From Erinaceus europaeus (Eukaryota; Chordata; Mammalia; Eulipotyphla; Erinaceidae): DNA of 64,000 nucleotides. The notes beneath the pieces are model-generated. The model did no database searches, had not been told where the DNA came from, and worked only from the letters and a program-made list of their open reading frames with translations. The stretch is taken from positions 1 through 64,000 of the forward strand of contig NW_026647568.1 in NCBI RefSeq assembly GCF_950295315.1, given 5' to 3'. Positions 9,736-20,715 of this stretch are shown here, in pieces (positions within the stretch are counted from its first letter, which is position 1; the number at the start of each line of letters is the position of its first letter). The position numbers were made by a program, and so were the translations under genes.

Positions 9736-9805
9736 GTGGAGTTGTACCCCTCCTACCCTATGGTTTTGTTAATCAATCCTTTCTTAAATAAAAAAAAAAA
9801 AGAAA
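9736..9805 (+). mobile_element. R1 3' end fragment
   Basis: GTGGAGTTGTACCCCTCCTA followed by the TATGGTTTTGTTAATCAATCC terminus, AATAAA and an A tail. Only the last 50 bp of R1 remain; strongly 5'-truncated. Confidence 0.8.
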
Positions 9806-9879
9806 GAAAAAATATATAAAAAGAAATAACTACGAAAAAAAAAAAAAGAAAAAGAAACCCAAATGGAAGGGGAAAGCAC

Positions 9880-10270
9880 CAAGTCAAACTAGGACTGGGT
9901 TTGGCATATTGCACCACAGCAAAGTACTCTGGGGAAGAAAGAAAGGAAGGAAGGAAGGAGGAAGGAAGGAAGGAAGGAAGGAAGGAAGGAAGGAAGGAAG
10001 GAAGGGAGGAAGGAAATAAGGGACAGAGGGAGGGAGGGGAGAAGGGACAGAGGGAGGGAGGGGAGAAGGGAGGGAGGGGAGAAGGGACAGAGGTGGCAGG
10101 AGCTTTGGATCCCTGTGTACGATGGTGGAAAAGGAACTAAGTTGGGAATGAAAGTGCTTTGCAGACACCTATCACGGAGAGATGAGAGACTGTTGTTCGT
10201 GATGAGAGATTGTGGCCATGGTGAACATCTGTTCTGTAATCCATTATTTTCGCAATAAAGAAAAAGTATT
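9880..10270 (+). mobile_element. L1 3'UTR, sense, with purine tract
   Basis: Starts AGGACTGGGTTTGGCATATTGCACC, contains a long purine tract and ends with CCATTATTTTCGCAATAAAG. The order (CACC...AAAGTACTCTGGGG, purine tract, GTACGATGGTGGAAAAGG, AATAAA) parallels the antisense L1 3'UTRs at 5.5, 37 and 39.5 kb. Confidence 0.65.
9937..10095. repeat. (GGAA)n and (GGGA)n purine tract
   Basis: About 80 bp of GGAA tetranucleotides (9940-10017), then three near-identical GGGACAGAGGGAGGGAGGGG units to 10095. All purines are on the plus strand. It opens frames on both strands that are artefacts. Confidence 0.95.
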
Positions 10271-10372
10271 CCATACATCCCTCTCCTCTAGAATTTCATA
10301 GTTTAATGACAAAGGGAGTCATATCCGTCCAGCACCAAGTGCTATGAGAGTGAGAATGCATTTCAAGATTAT

Positions 10373-10907
10373 GATTTTTTATTTTATTTTTTAACATTCC
10401 ATTTTTATTGGGAGGGGGTTAAGGGTTTATAGTAAGCACAGTTATTGATACATATATAACTGTTCCTATTTCTGCCAAACACTCTCTGCCCTTGCCTAAG
10501 TCCTCCCTCTGCCATCACATCAAGGCACCGGGACCTGAAAGCTTCCCCCATCCCCACCCCAAGCCCTTTTCTTTGGTGCAATACACAAAACCTAGTCCAA
10601 GTTTCCACTTTCTTGATTATTTCTCAACTTCTTTCCAGGACTGAGACCCCTCCATATTCATCCTTCTCTTTCTGGTTTCTCTCACTTAATATAATCCCTT
10701 GAAGATCTATCTAAGATGAGGTGAAGAAGTTGAATTTCTAATTCTTAACATCTGAGTAGTATTCCATTGTGTATATAGATCACAACTTTCTTAACCACTC
10801 AGCTGTTGTTGGACAACTGGACTGCTTCCAGATTTGGGCTATTACAAATTGTGTTGCTATGAACATAGATACATACAGATGTTTTTGCATGAATGTCTTT
10901 GATGGGA
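10373..10907 (-). mobile_element. L1 3'UTR and ORF2 end, antisense half of an inverted L1
   Basis: The minus strand reads ORF2 3' end, 3'UTR, then CAATAAAAATGG near the tail. The ORF2 part at 10640-10905 is the C-terminal stretch conserved in mammalian L1s (for example TGTTGCTATGAACATAG antisense). It joins head-to-head with a sense L1 segment at 10908. TSD-like repeats at 10358-10372 and 11370-11384 enclose both halves. Confidence 0.85.
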
Positions 10908-11075
10908 GACCTTTACATGCCATACATCAGACAAAAAGCTACTAACCAAAATATATAGAATTCACCAAACTCAGGAACAACAACAAAACAAGTGACTTTA
11001 TCCAAAAGTGGAGAAATTATATGAATAGAATATTTTCACACACACACACACACAGTCAAAAAGGCCAACAAGTAA

Positions 11076-11106
<31 letters not shown>

Positions 11107-11370
11107 GCTCCAAGTCACTGATTGTCAGAGAAATGCAAATAAAGACAACAATGAGATACCACTTCTTCACTCATGTGAGTGTCACACATCAGAAAAGACA
11201 CTAACAACAGATGCTGAAGAGGTTGTGAGGACAAAGAAACCCTCCTGCACTGCTGGTTGGAATGTTAGTGGGTCCAACCACTGTGGAGAACAGTCAGGAG
11301 AACTCTCACAAGGCTAGAAATGGACCTACCCTATGACCCTGCAATTCTTCTCCTGGGGATAGATCCTAAG
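10908..11370 (+). mobile_element. L1 ORF2 segment, sense half of an inverted L1
   Basis: Sense ORF2 3' region: ACTGATTGTCAGAGAAATGC, AATGAGATACCACTTC and CTGGGGATAGATCCTAAG are mammalian L1 hallmarks. It ends where the antisense half begins in L1 coordinates, so the halves are adjacent parts of one element. Frameshifts and CA/TA microsatellites interrupt it. Confidence 0.85.
11038..11106. repeat. (CA)n and (TA)n microsatellites inside L1
   Basis: CA repeats at 11038-11055 and TA repeats at about 11080-11106. Confidence 0.95.
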
Positions 11371-11384
11371 CATTTCGTGATTCT

Positions 11385-13170
11385 ATCTCATGGAATCATG
11401 GGTTTTACTTTACAAGGTTTTTCTTATAATCTAGCAATGCAGTAGCTTGCATTTTTGTTTTATGTTTCTATTTAACTTGTTGATACTTTCTTGAGAATAT
11501 ATCTGGCACATGGATTTTTGATAGTACTTTTGATGTTAAGCAATATAAGCATCAATTGTACCTTTTACTAACACTTTCCTATAATTTGTTTTCTTCACAT
11601 GTATTTACAGTGTTAGGGATTTACTGTTTTCAATTATTTCAGTCACTGATTACATTATGACTTATTTGTTGACATTGAAATTTAGACAATGTCTTTGTAA
11701 GGACTACAACATTTGCAGATAAATAATTAGTTTGCATGAGAACAGGTACCAAACCACCTAAATTACATGTCATTACTAGGTCTTGTTGGCGCCAGTCACT
11801 TATTATGATAGAGGTTGTTAACAGAAACCAGTCATCAGTGGCTAATGGTCTGTTTGGCAGAGCTCATGGCCAGCATTGTTTTGTCCTCTCTTTATTAGGA
11901 TGTGGCCTGTAAAAGGCCAAGGGAGTCTTAATTGATAGTTATTAACAGTCTGTGTGTTGTGTGTAGTAATGCATAAAACTGGGCCATGGAGACATTTTGC
12001 AAAAAGAAAAAAAAAAAAAAAAAAGAGGAATGAAAAAAGAGAAGTAGGGTTTCTGAATCCTCAAATATGGTTCAAATAAATGTTGTCTAAACAGCAAGTA
12101 AGTATCTATCTTCAGGAAAGGAAACTTATTTTTCAAAATGAAAGCAAAAAGGATTTATTTAGCAAGGCTGCAGCTACACTTGCTGCATAAAAAACTAGAG
12201 AACAAAGGATTCCATTAATTGATAAATTATATATTTGATACAAGTTGGGATTTTTTTTTTCTTAGAACTTATGTTCTTATCAAAAGAGATGTTATAATGA
12301 TTTAACAGCTAAAGAGAACTTTCTAGTCAAATGAACATTATAGGTACTGAATACTGATGTGAAGCAGAAAATGGGATTTATATTCAGCTCTATGTGAAAA
12401 TGGTCATGAACTAAAAGCTAGTATAGACCAATTAATAAGAGAGAAAGAACGGAAAGATTATGGACACCTTTAAATTGCCCTATAGCCAACATGAAACAAA
12501 TTGTGGACATCACAGTTACTTTATCTTTTTAGAAGCTCTTTCCTGTTACACAAAACATAAAAAACAATACATAATAACAGGTTAGACACAATTTTCTCAG
12601 TTTGTCTAAACACTAGTAAAAAATTCATTAAATAATTTCCAATCAGGCTGCATTTGTGTGATTCCCAAAATATGAATCAGTTATGTTTTGGGGATAAAAT
12701 ACATGTTACTCATTGGCCAATATCCAAACAAGTCCTTCAAATATAAGCAAATCACTGACTTTGTTTCAAGTCACAGATACTAAAATACAGCTTATTACAG
12801 ACCACACTGTTCTACCTGCTTCTCAAGATACTGATATTAATGACTTGGTAAGTTAAAACACTATTTCAGATTTGATGAGCTTAAATTCAAAACAGTATTA
12901 CAGTTAAAACACTTAAAACTATCTAGAAGATCTTATTTATTTATGAAAGATATGGTGGAAAAAGTGTGATTAGGTAGACAAATAGATTGTTTGCAGAGGA
13001 AAGAGACACTAAGCTAAGATACATAGACCTCTTTTTCTTTTCTTTTTTTAATCAAAGTATTTATGTAGTAGTTTTAGTTACTAGCTCTTAATCTCTAGAC
13101 TTAGAGAAAATTTAAATAGTAATATTTAAGTATCCCTTTGTGTTATTGGTCCTCAAATTTCAAGCACACA
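11385..13170. other. repeat-poor AT-rich stretch
   Basis: About 1.8 kb with no SINE, LTR or L1 match that I can see. It has a poly-A run at 12008-12022 and a T run near 12250. No open frame exceeds 65 codons and no splice-bounded exon is evident. Confidence 0.5.
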
Positions 13171-13181
13171 TTGTGGGACTA

Positions 13182-13877
13182 TGTGAAAGCGTGGTAGAGC
13201 ATAGGGGAGCTCTCCCATCCTCGGATGGAGGTCTGGATAGACACCCCGCTTGTTAGCCTCTCTTGTTATAGAGGTGAGCCAAGAGGGAAAAAGTCTCTCA
13301 GACTAAGCTTGCCTTGTTAGTCTTTCAAGCTCACAGAGACCTCAATACTTCTCTCCATTAGCTGCAGGCCACATGGCTACCTACTTTAAGATTCACTTAT
13401 TCAAAGTTCACCTCACCTTCTGATCACAGAGAACACAGCTTATCACACACTCCTAGCAGTGCCCTTTGATGTCCTCAATTTGCATCAAACCTTGCTTATC
13501 TTCTCTCTATCTTGCCTTAACTGGTTCAACCCCTCTCCTCCCCTCAAATGCCTTTGGGTAATTAAATGCCTGCATCAGGAGACTAATTATCTTGACCTTT
13601 ATGTATCTGCATCAATTCTTTCCATACCAGCCCCCTACCATAGGGGCAAGCAGACCTTTAAGAAACCTGTAATTTCTGACATATTTGAATAATGTTCTTT
13701 GTTTGGTTTTCTACTTAAACTTTGCCCACCTACTAATAAATGAGACCTGAGATCTGAGATCTGAGCACTCTGCTGGTCTCCCCAGTGTCTTTACTTCCTG
13801 TTGTCCCTTGCGCGAGCAAGAAAGAACTGGTCTGTTACCTTTCTCCTGGAGATCACCCCACCAGAAAGCCAAGAACA
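13182..13877 (+). mobile_element. probable solo LTR (class uncertain)
   Basis: The layout is LTR-like: a TG start near 13182, an AATAAA signal at about 13736 followed within 60 bp by a GT-rich segment (CTGCTGGTCTCCCCAGTG), a short U5-like tail and a CA end near 13877. Possible worn 5-bp TSDs are GACTA (13177-13181) and TACTA (13878-13882). There is a small internal duplication of GAGATCT. No second copy in the window confirms it. Confidence 0.45.
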
Positions 13878-14129
13878 TACTAATTTTCATACACTGAACA
13901 ATATCTTTCATACAGAAAAATATATATATGTTGCTATGTATCTCCATGATTTTCCAAGAATATCTAATGTGAAATCAAAACAATTTTAGTTTTAAAAATT
14001 TCATGATCAATCCAATCTATCTAAAATACATAATGAAATATATTCTGGAAATCAGCTCCATTAGTAGATTTCCCAGATTTACAGAAGATATCATACTCAG
14101 AATAGCTGCTTGCCCTAAAAATACATTTG

Positions 14130-15105
14130 TCATTTTGTTGTTCCTGATAGAGTCCTTTGTGGGTCCCCATAGGACCTTGACCTCAACTTGGATCAACAAT
14201 GGTAGAGAATGTTCCATCCTCTGAAGGGAGGCTGGACAACACACTCTATGCTCCACCTGAGGAAGATGGGTCCTGATATTGGGGCAGCTTGGAATGTTCC
14301 TACTGATGACCACAGAATGTGAGATCAAATCTACAGGGATGCAGAGGTCACACAGGCTCCTAAGCTGAATATGGGCCCCAGATCAGATCAAATCAATGGG
14401 GTTTAGAGTCAACAATATTTATACACCTTTCCCATATTAGGGAGCTACTCTCTTCCCTGATCCAGATTTATGGTCCTTTACCAGCCATGACATCATCTCC
14501 CCAGACAATAACTTGAATCCACCAGATCCAGATTTCAGGCTCAGGCAAAAAGAAAAAAAAAAAAAAAACTAGTATAGCTACAGGCCCTTTGAAATATAAC
14601 TAAAATATGCCTACTAGCTATCTACAAAACAGAGGACCCCCCCAACACTTCATCTGCACTATTTCAGCCTTTAGGTCCATGATTATTCAACAGTTTGTTT
14701 GGCTTTATATGTTAACTCTCTTTTCAGCCACCAGGTTTCAGATGCCAGCATGATGCCGACCAGACTTCCCTGGGAAGACAACCCCACCAATGTGTCCTGG
14801 AGCCCCACTTCCCCAGAGCCCCACCCCACTAGGGAAAGAGAGAGACAGGCTGGGAGTATGGATCCACCTGCCAACGCCCATGTTCAGCAGGGAAGCAATT
14901 ACAGAAGCCAGACCTTCCACCTTCTGCATCCCACAATGACCCTGGTTCCCTCCATACTCCCAGAGGGATAAAGAATAGGAAAGCCATCAGGGGAGGGTAT
15001 GGGATACAGAGTTCTGGTTGTGGGAACTGTGTAGTTGTACCCCTCTTATCCTATGGTTTTGACAATGTTTCCTTTTTCTAAATAAAAAATCATAATATAA
15101 AAAAA
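14130..15105 (+). mobile_element. R1 element, long form, sense
   Basis: Long-form copy: an upstream module (GCAGAGGTCACACAGGCTCC near 14340, ACAATAACTTGAATCCACC near 14505) also present antisense at 23.7-23.9 kb, an internal A run at 14551-14567, then the common R1 body and the terminus with AAATAAAAAATC at 15080. The 90-codon frame at 14699-14971 matches the frame in other copies. The 5' limit is uncertain. Confidence 0.75.
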
Positions 15106-15470
15106 ATGAACTCCACCTAAAAAATACATTTGTCATATATTTATAAATTAAATTTGCCTAGTCTACCATATTGTTAAAAGCATAGTTAATATTATTACTA
15201 CTTCAATTACCTAAAAACAACAACAGCAACCTCATAGGTGCTGAGTTACTAGGATGCTAAATAGAACACACACAGAGGAGGGGTCAGGGAACGATGTTCT
15301 TTTCTTCTGAATGAAAGAATCCCAAGAAGAGGTCAATATGAACAACACTCAGGAAGGCTTTTTTCAGTCTAACCCCAACTCCATCCCAACATTGTCATTA
15401 CTATTTCTTCTTCTGAATGAGACAGCACTGCCAATCAACATCAGCTTCTGTGGAATGAGTCTTCCCACGT

Positions 15471-15756
15471 TCTTTTTTAAATTTTCATTTATTCCCTTTT
15501 GTTGCCTTGTTGTTTTATTGTTGTAGTTATTATTGTTGCTGTTATTGATGTCCTTGTTGGGTAGGACAGAGAGAAATGGAGAGAGGAGGGGAAGACAGAG
15601 AGGGGGAGAGAAAGACAGACACCTGTAGACCTGCTTCACCACCTGTGAAGCGACTTCCCTGCAGGTGGGGAGCCGGGGGCTTGAACTGGGATCCTTACTC
15701 TGGTCCTTGCGCTTTGTCCACATGAGCTCAACCCTCTGTGCTACTGCCCGATTCCC
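15471..15756 (-). mobile_element. SINE-A
   Basis: Antisense SINE-A with TTGTTGCCTTGTTG trinucleotide tail, GAGAGGAGGGGAAGACAGAG, CCTGCAGGTGGGGAGCC and CTTGAACTGGGATCC. Flanked by TTCCCACGTTCT (about 15464) and TTCCCAAGTCCT (about 15752), a 12-bp TSD with two mismatches. Confidence 0.9.
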
Positions 15757-15759
15757 AAG

Positions 15760-16100
15760 TCCTCCTACTTTTTGTCCATGTTTCCCTGGAAAGCTGTTCT
15801 GATAGTTGCTCAGTGCTTTCAGAGAATGTAGGTATCCCAATCAGGGAATCAGGGATGACTTTTCAAATTACTGATCACTCTTGCCTGGATTGACTTGTGT
15901 CTAATAAGGTAATTAAAGGGTTCACCGGTGTGGAAATTGATACTGTTTCAATATGATTTTAAGCCCTGAGTTGGAGCACAGTGGCATAAAATCCTCTTTT
16001 GTTCTTTTTCTTCCCTGTAGGCTATGGGAGTATGAGGGTTTCTAAACTATAAGGAGGCTTCTTAGCTTAATCACTGACTCCTGACCAAGAGATAAAGCAG
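15760..16100. other. unassigned 340 bp
   Basis: No gene or repeat recognised. Confidence 0.4.
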
Positions 16101-16172
16101 AGTGGGGCAGAGATAATCAAGTGGTTATGCAAAGAGACTCTCACAGCCTCACTGCTAGGGCACAGAGGTATA
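16100..16172 (+). mobile_element. partial SINE-D
   Basis: AAGTGGTTATGCAAAGAGACTC matches the SINE-D head. The body after 16170 is lost or unrecognisable. Confidence 0.6.
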
Positions 16173-16601
16173 GATTTGCTCCTGAGTTTCCTGGTTAATT
16201 CTCTGTTCCCTGGTGTCAGCACAGGGCCTCACCCCTGCTGCTGCAGCCTCTGAGGGCAGTAGCAATGGAGACTCACTGTTGCATTTGGTGAGTCTTAGGG
16301 GAGTTCTTTCCTCCCTTCAGCTGTCTGTTTGTTGGTGATACAGACTGGAGGTGGTGTCCTCAACTGGTAAACTGCTGCACTGTTCTCAGTCACTTAGTCT
16401 CTCCCAAGGCTCCTCTCTGTCTACTAGTAACACATGTTTATACTAACCGGCTATTTGGTGGGTTCCTGAAGTTGTTGTAGTCCTGTCTTGTTGCATTCCC
16501 AGGTGATATTGCATTTGTTGGCATTCCTAGTTCACCTGGGAAAGTAGAGGAGAGAAACACAGCTGTTGCTGCTCTGTTGCCCGTCTCTGATAGTCCTCAC
16601 T
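16173..16601. other. unassigned, moderately GC-rich
   Basis: About 430 bp with CTG- and CCT-rich segments. It could be an L1 5'UTR or the internal part of another retroelement, but nothing decisive is visible. Confidence 0.35.
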
Positions 16602-17024
16602 TGTCGGGCTGAGCTTCATTGATGGGAAACAGATGACCCTGGACTCATGGCTGGGTTGTACGCAGTATCTCTTTATTCATGCAGGACACAGCACAATCTA
16701 AGCCGAGCTAAACTAAACTAAACTACAAATAATCTTGTCCTTATAAATATACTAGCCCAGTAAGGTGGGAACAGGATGTGAAGATGCAGAGAGGGTGGAG
16801 AGAAAAGTGACTGGTGAAAATCAGGGTATGACAAGGAGAGCGGGTGGAGCAGGCAAGAATTCTACCACTGAACCACCAATGCCCTGGAGGGAGGGTGGTG
16901 CTTGTTAACAGTGGTTACGTAAATAGAATGAAGTGGTTATGTAAATAGAATAGTGTTAAGCAGGGGGGATTAAACTAATGAAACAGAAGGGGTTTTTAGA
17001 AGTAGAATTAGAAACATACCAACA
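16602..17024 (-). mobile_element. LTRa solo LTR
   Basis: 423 bp, plus-strand ends TGTCGGGC and CCAACA, flanked by the perfect 6-bp TSD CTCACT (16596-16601 and 17025-17030). On the minus strand it contains a TATA-like box and AATAAA (TTTATTCATGCAGGACAC on plus at about 16671). No internal ERV sequence. Confidence 0.92.
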
Positions 17025-17027
17025 CTC

Positions 17028-17178
17028 ACTTTATTTATTTAATAAGAGAGATATAGAAAGAGTGATACAGGACAGATAGACAGACCAGAACACTGTTCAG
17101 CTCTGATTTATGGTGGTGCTGGGGATTGAAAATGGAATTTCAGAGCCTTAGACATGAAATATGCCTTGTGCCCAGTCT
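17028..17178 (-). mobile_element. SINE-D
   Basis: Antisense: TTTATTTATTTAATAAGAGAG tail, CAGAACACTGTTCAGCTCTG, GGTGGTGCTGGGGATTGAA and a CATGAAATATGCC head. Begins at the LTRa right TSD. Confidence 0.7.
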
Positions 17179-17194
17179 AAAGGAATGTATATAT

Positions 17195-17345
17195 TTTTTA
17201 TTTAATTTGCCTTATTTTGGTGGAAGAGAGAAATAAATGCAGAAGGAGAGAGAGAGCTCAGAACACTGCACAGTTCTGGCTTATGATCTTCTTGAGAATT
17301 GGGCATGGGCCCTAGGAGCCTAGGCATGAAGGGTTTTTTGCTTAA
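17195..17345 (-). mobile_element. SINE-D
   Basis: A second antisense SINE-D in tandem with the previous one: CAGAACACTGCACAGTTCTGG, GAGAATTGGGCATGGGCCC, CTAGGCATGAAGG. Diverged. Confidence 0.65.
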
Positions 17346-17900
17346 CATTTATGCTGTTTCTAAAGCCTGAATACTAGTTATATAACTGATTTTTTTTTTT
17401 TTGCTGTCACTTTTCCCATTACTATAATTTCTGTCTTCCAAGCCACACTTATCTGGAGAATGATTTATTATGTATCACAGTCTCCATTTCTCACAGGTAA
17501 AGATCCCAAACTCCCACCTGATAAAAACAAAACAAAACAGCCTATGGCTTGCCTTATATTTTCAATCCAACATCAATCCTTAATCCTCACATTGTAGTCT
17601 ACTAAAAGGTGTGTGGCTGTGTTATCAGACACACCTTTTGAAATTTCTATTCTTTTTTTCTAGCCATCCACCCCATGCATTAAATATTTAGCTCACTGGA
17701 GTTGGGGAAAACCAGATTTTTTTTAGAACCTCAGAAGTTTTCAAGTATGTGAGAACACAGTGAGAAACCTTTGTTCTATAACCCAGAAGAAGAATTTCAG
17801 CAGAATCGAAACATGGTGACCCTCCATTCTCTGACTTCTAACTTCCAAATCTGTGAAATAAATTTTTGATTTTTTCAATGGTTTTAAAAATTTATTTTAA
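17346..17900. other. unassigned 550 bp
   Basis: AT-rich with a T run at 17390-17402 and a stem-capable pair AAAGGTGTGTGGC / CAGACACACCTTT at about 17606-17640. No gene recognised. Confidence 0.4.
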
Positions 17901-17904
17901 TTTT

Positions 17905-18185
17905 TATTTCTTTTGCCTCCAGGGTTATCACCGAGCCTCTGTGTCATCAGCCCACTATTCCTGGCAGGCATTTTTTCCCCCATTTTATTGGATAAGAAAG
18001 AAAGAAATTGAAAGAGGAAGGGGTGATAGAGAGGGAGAGAGAAAGTTACCTGAAGACCAGCTTCACTACTTGTGAAGTAACCCTCCCCCGTAGGTGGGAT
18101 ATCTGGGGTTCAAACTGGGATCCTTGTGTGGGTCCTTGTGCTTCATACTATGTGCACTTAACTATGTGCACCATTGCCTGGCCCA
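17905..18185 (-). mobile_element. SINE-A, long form
   Basis: Antisense: TTTTGCCTCCAGGGTTATCA, GGATAAGAAAGAAAGAAATTG, CCTGAAGACCAGCTTCACTA, GGGTTCAAACTGGGATCC. Moderately diverged, followed by an A-rich tract at 18208-18240. Confidence 0.85.
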
Positions 18186-18244
18186 AAATTCTTGCTTGCT
18201 CTCAAGTTAAAAAAAAAAAGAAAGAAAAGAAAAAGAAAAATCCT

Positions 18245-20180
18245 TTAGATCACAAGACACTGAAAAAGAAACTTAGTTTCACTCTTAATATTCTTTACCA
18301 GATATTTTATTCCCACATTAATTTACTGCTTTTCTGATGTTTATTTTTGAGACACAACCCTTAACAAAGAGTTACCTAGAATTTTGTTTTTTTCTTAAAT
18401 ACTTGTTTCCAAACCTTATTTAACTCTCTGTGTACACATTTTTCTTTCATTTGTATTTCAGTTCTCCAAGTAGAGTGTAAGCTCTTTGAACACAAGGAAA
18501 GCTAGCTTAAACTGTATCTTATTATAAACGTCCCTTGTTTGCACAGAGGATATACTAAAAGCATATTTGTTGGTTTATTGACTTTATCCAATTTTTAGAA
18601 TAATATTGGAGGGTTGGAAAAAGTCATGATGCATTTTCTCATAGAAAAATAATTACTAGTTGAGGTGGAAAATATAGCTTTCAATATACCCTTAGAATTT
18701 ATAAGCATCGGGCCTTCATGAGAACATTGAATTACTCAACTCTAAGTGACTAAACTGTGAACTGCTCTGCAGAGAAGGCAAATGTGTAAGGGCAGCACGT
18801 GCAGTGTCACTGTAGGTTAAGGATGAAACAGATCCTTTCCATATTTTCAGTGAGAGCATTTGTAAAAAGATGTATGGCTTCACGTTGGAAATCTATATTC
18901 TGAGACATCTGCTGACTAGTAATGAAATATCATGAGCTGTTTCTTCATTGGAAAAAAATAACATTTGCAAGAGCAGCCCCTTTGCAAATTGCAAGAGTTC
19001 CGGAGTGCAGTGATCCCCCAGTGTTGATTAGGGTGGAGTCCTGTCGATGCCATTTCAATTCAAACCAAGTTTCTGTTCTTATCGAAAGTAAGGTGCTTTA
19101 CAGTCAAAACTGAAAATCAACTCATTTTCCTCCAGTCTCCTCTATATAAAAATTTAGTTTCTTTCATATAATATTAATATAACACTGACGATGAGACTAT
19201 CATTAGGGACTTAAATATCTTTCAACAACAATACATTTGGCAGAGTTCGTTTCCAAGTTTAGCAGAGAATCACAGTAACTTCCTAATTATGGAGCCGAGT
19301 TGACAAGCAGCTCATGATTGGAAGTCGCCGTGTAGGCATGTGGACAGTATCCCTCTTCAGCCACTCCGCAGACCCCAGCAAACATGGGGAAACAGAGATC
19401 AGTACTGAGTGAGGATTCTAGAAACTGATGGTAGTTTACATTATCTTGGAATGCCTCAAGGCAAAAATTTAAAATCATTTGAAAGGAGCAGAGGCAGCAA
19501 AGATATAATTGATTTTCAGAATGTAAAAAAATCTGATATTTCACATAATGAAAATAGAGGTGTTATCAAAAAGACGTCAATAAAATGCAATTTCATTTTT
19601 TGTAAATCACTCCCCGTGACTCACATCTAGCTCAAAGGAATCTGAATGCACAGAACACACAGAGCTCTGAAGCAGTGACTTCTATGGTTTCTGAAATGCT
19701 CTGGCATTTCTTACGTGCTGGCGGTGATTTCCTACAGTTGATCTTGCCTTTTTCGCTCCTGTCACTGGGAAAATGTCTGCTTTTGTTTTTTAAAGTTAAT
19801 CATTTCTGTTCCCCAGTCCTTGTTACCTTGACTTTTTTCCTGGGAATTTTTTTTTTTTAACTTCAGCCCCTCAGTCTTTTATAATTCCCACATAACCAGA
19901 CCCAGGGTCTGTAATCAGCTCTGAAACATAATAATATATCTTCTGTGCTAAATAAAACTTCTCTGACCTTCGAAATTGCAAATAAATTATTTTGGGAAAA
20001 TTTGTTTATTGTTTATTCTCTCTTCCTTTTCTTTCTTTCTTTTTTTGTTTTGTTATTTTAGCCTGCTGTTAAAATTTAATCTGATTATCAATTTGAAGTT
20101 TTAAGTGCTTAGATTAAAGGAAATGTACACTCAGGCCATGGTCTATGCATCAAAAAGATGGAGACTTGTAATCCGTTTTC
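18245..20180. other. repeat-poor stretch
   Basis: Nearly 2 kb of AT-rich DNA without recognisable mobile elements. Short frames (18922-19113, 19287-19544, 19409-19630) have no known homology. If anything in the window is conserved non-coding sequence, this is one of the better places to look. Confidence 0.45.
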
Positions 20181-20184
20181 CCCT

Positions 20185-20372
20185 CATATTAACTAAATAG
20201 TTATTTGTGAGACTGTAAGTTGATAGTGTATATTAACACCATTCCCATCACCAAAGGTCTGTGTCACTCATTCCTCCCCACTCCCCCCCAGCCCCAGTGA
20301 AGCCAAACATATACCCTCACCCTCCACACAGAGATTTTTGCTTTGGTGCCTTACTCCCAACTCAGTCAGAAT
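20185..20372 (-). mobile_element. L1 3'UTR, antisense half of an inverted L1
   Basis: Antisense 3'UTR of an older L1 (CACCATTCCCATCACC...GAGATTTTTGCTTTGGTGCC). At 20373 it flips directly to sense ORF2 sequence. Its CACCATTCCCATCACC segment resembles the 3' end of R1. Confidence 0.75.
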
Positions 20373-20715
20373 CTGCTTCGAGACCTCCCATATGACCCAT
20401 AATTTCTCTCCTGGGGAATATATCCTAAGGACTCCATAACACCCAATCTAAAAGATATGTGTACACCTATGTTCATAGCAGCACAATTCATAATAGCTAA
20501 AACCTGGAAGCAACCCAGGTGCCCAACAACAGATGAGTGGCTGAGAAAGCTGTGGTCTATATACACAATGAAATACTACACAGCTATTAAGAACAATGAA
20601 CCCACCTTCTCTGACCCATCTTGGCTGAAGCTAGAAGGAATTACGTTAAGTGAGGTAAGTCAGAAAGACAAAAGATCCCACTCATCAACAGAAATTGAGA
20701 AAGAAGAACAGAAAG
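20373..20715 (+). mobile_element. L1 ORF2 C-terminal segment, sense half
   Basis: Sense end of ORF2. A frame at 20457-20840 carries an L1 C-terminal signature (WKQPRCPTTDEWL, YTMKYYTAIKNNE, ITLSEVSQKDK). Only about 80 residues are L1; the rest of the frame runs into flanking DNA. Non-functional fragment. Confidence 0.88.

Noticed and set aside
9884..10278. Proline/serine- or lysine/glutamate-rich proteins on both strands
   Set aside because: Direct translations of the GGAA/GGGA purine tract.
17600..17645. Hairpin-forming ncRNA at the AAAGGTGTGTGGC / CAGACACACCTTT pair
   Set aside because: A single short inverted repeat without flanking precursor structure or conservation evidence; too weak to annotate.
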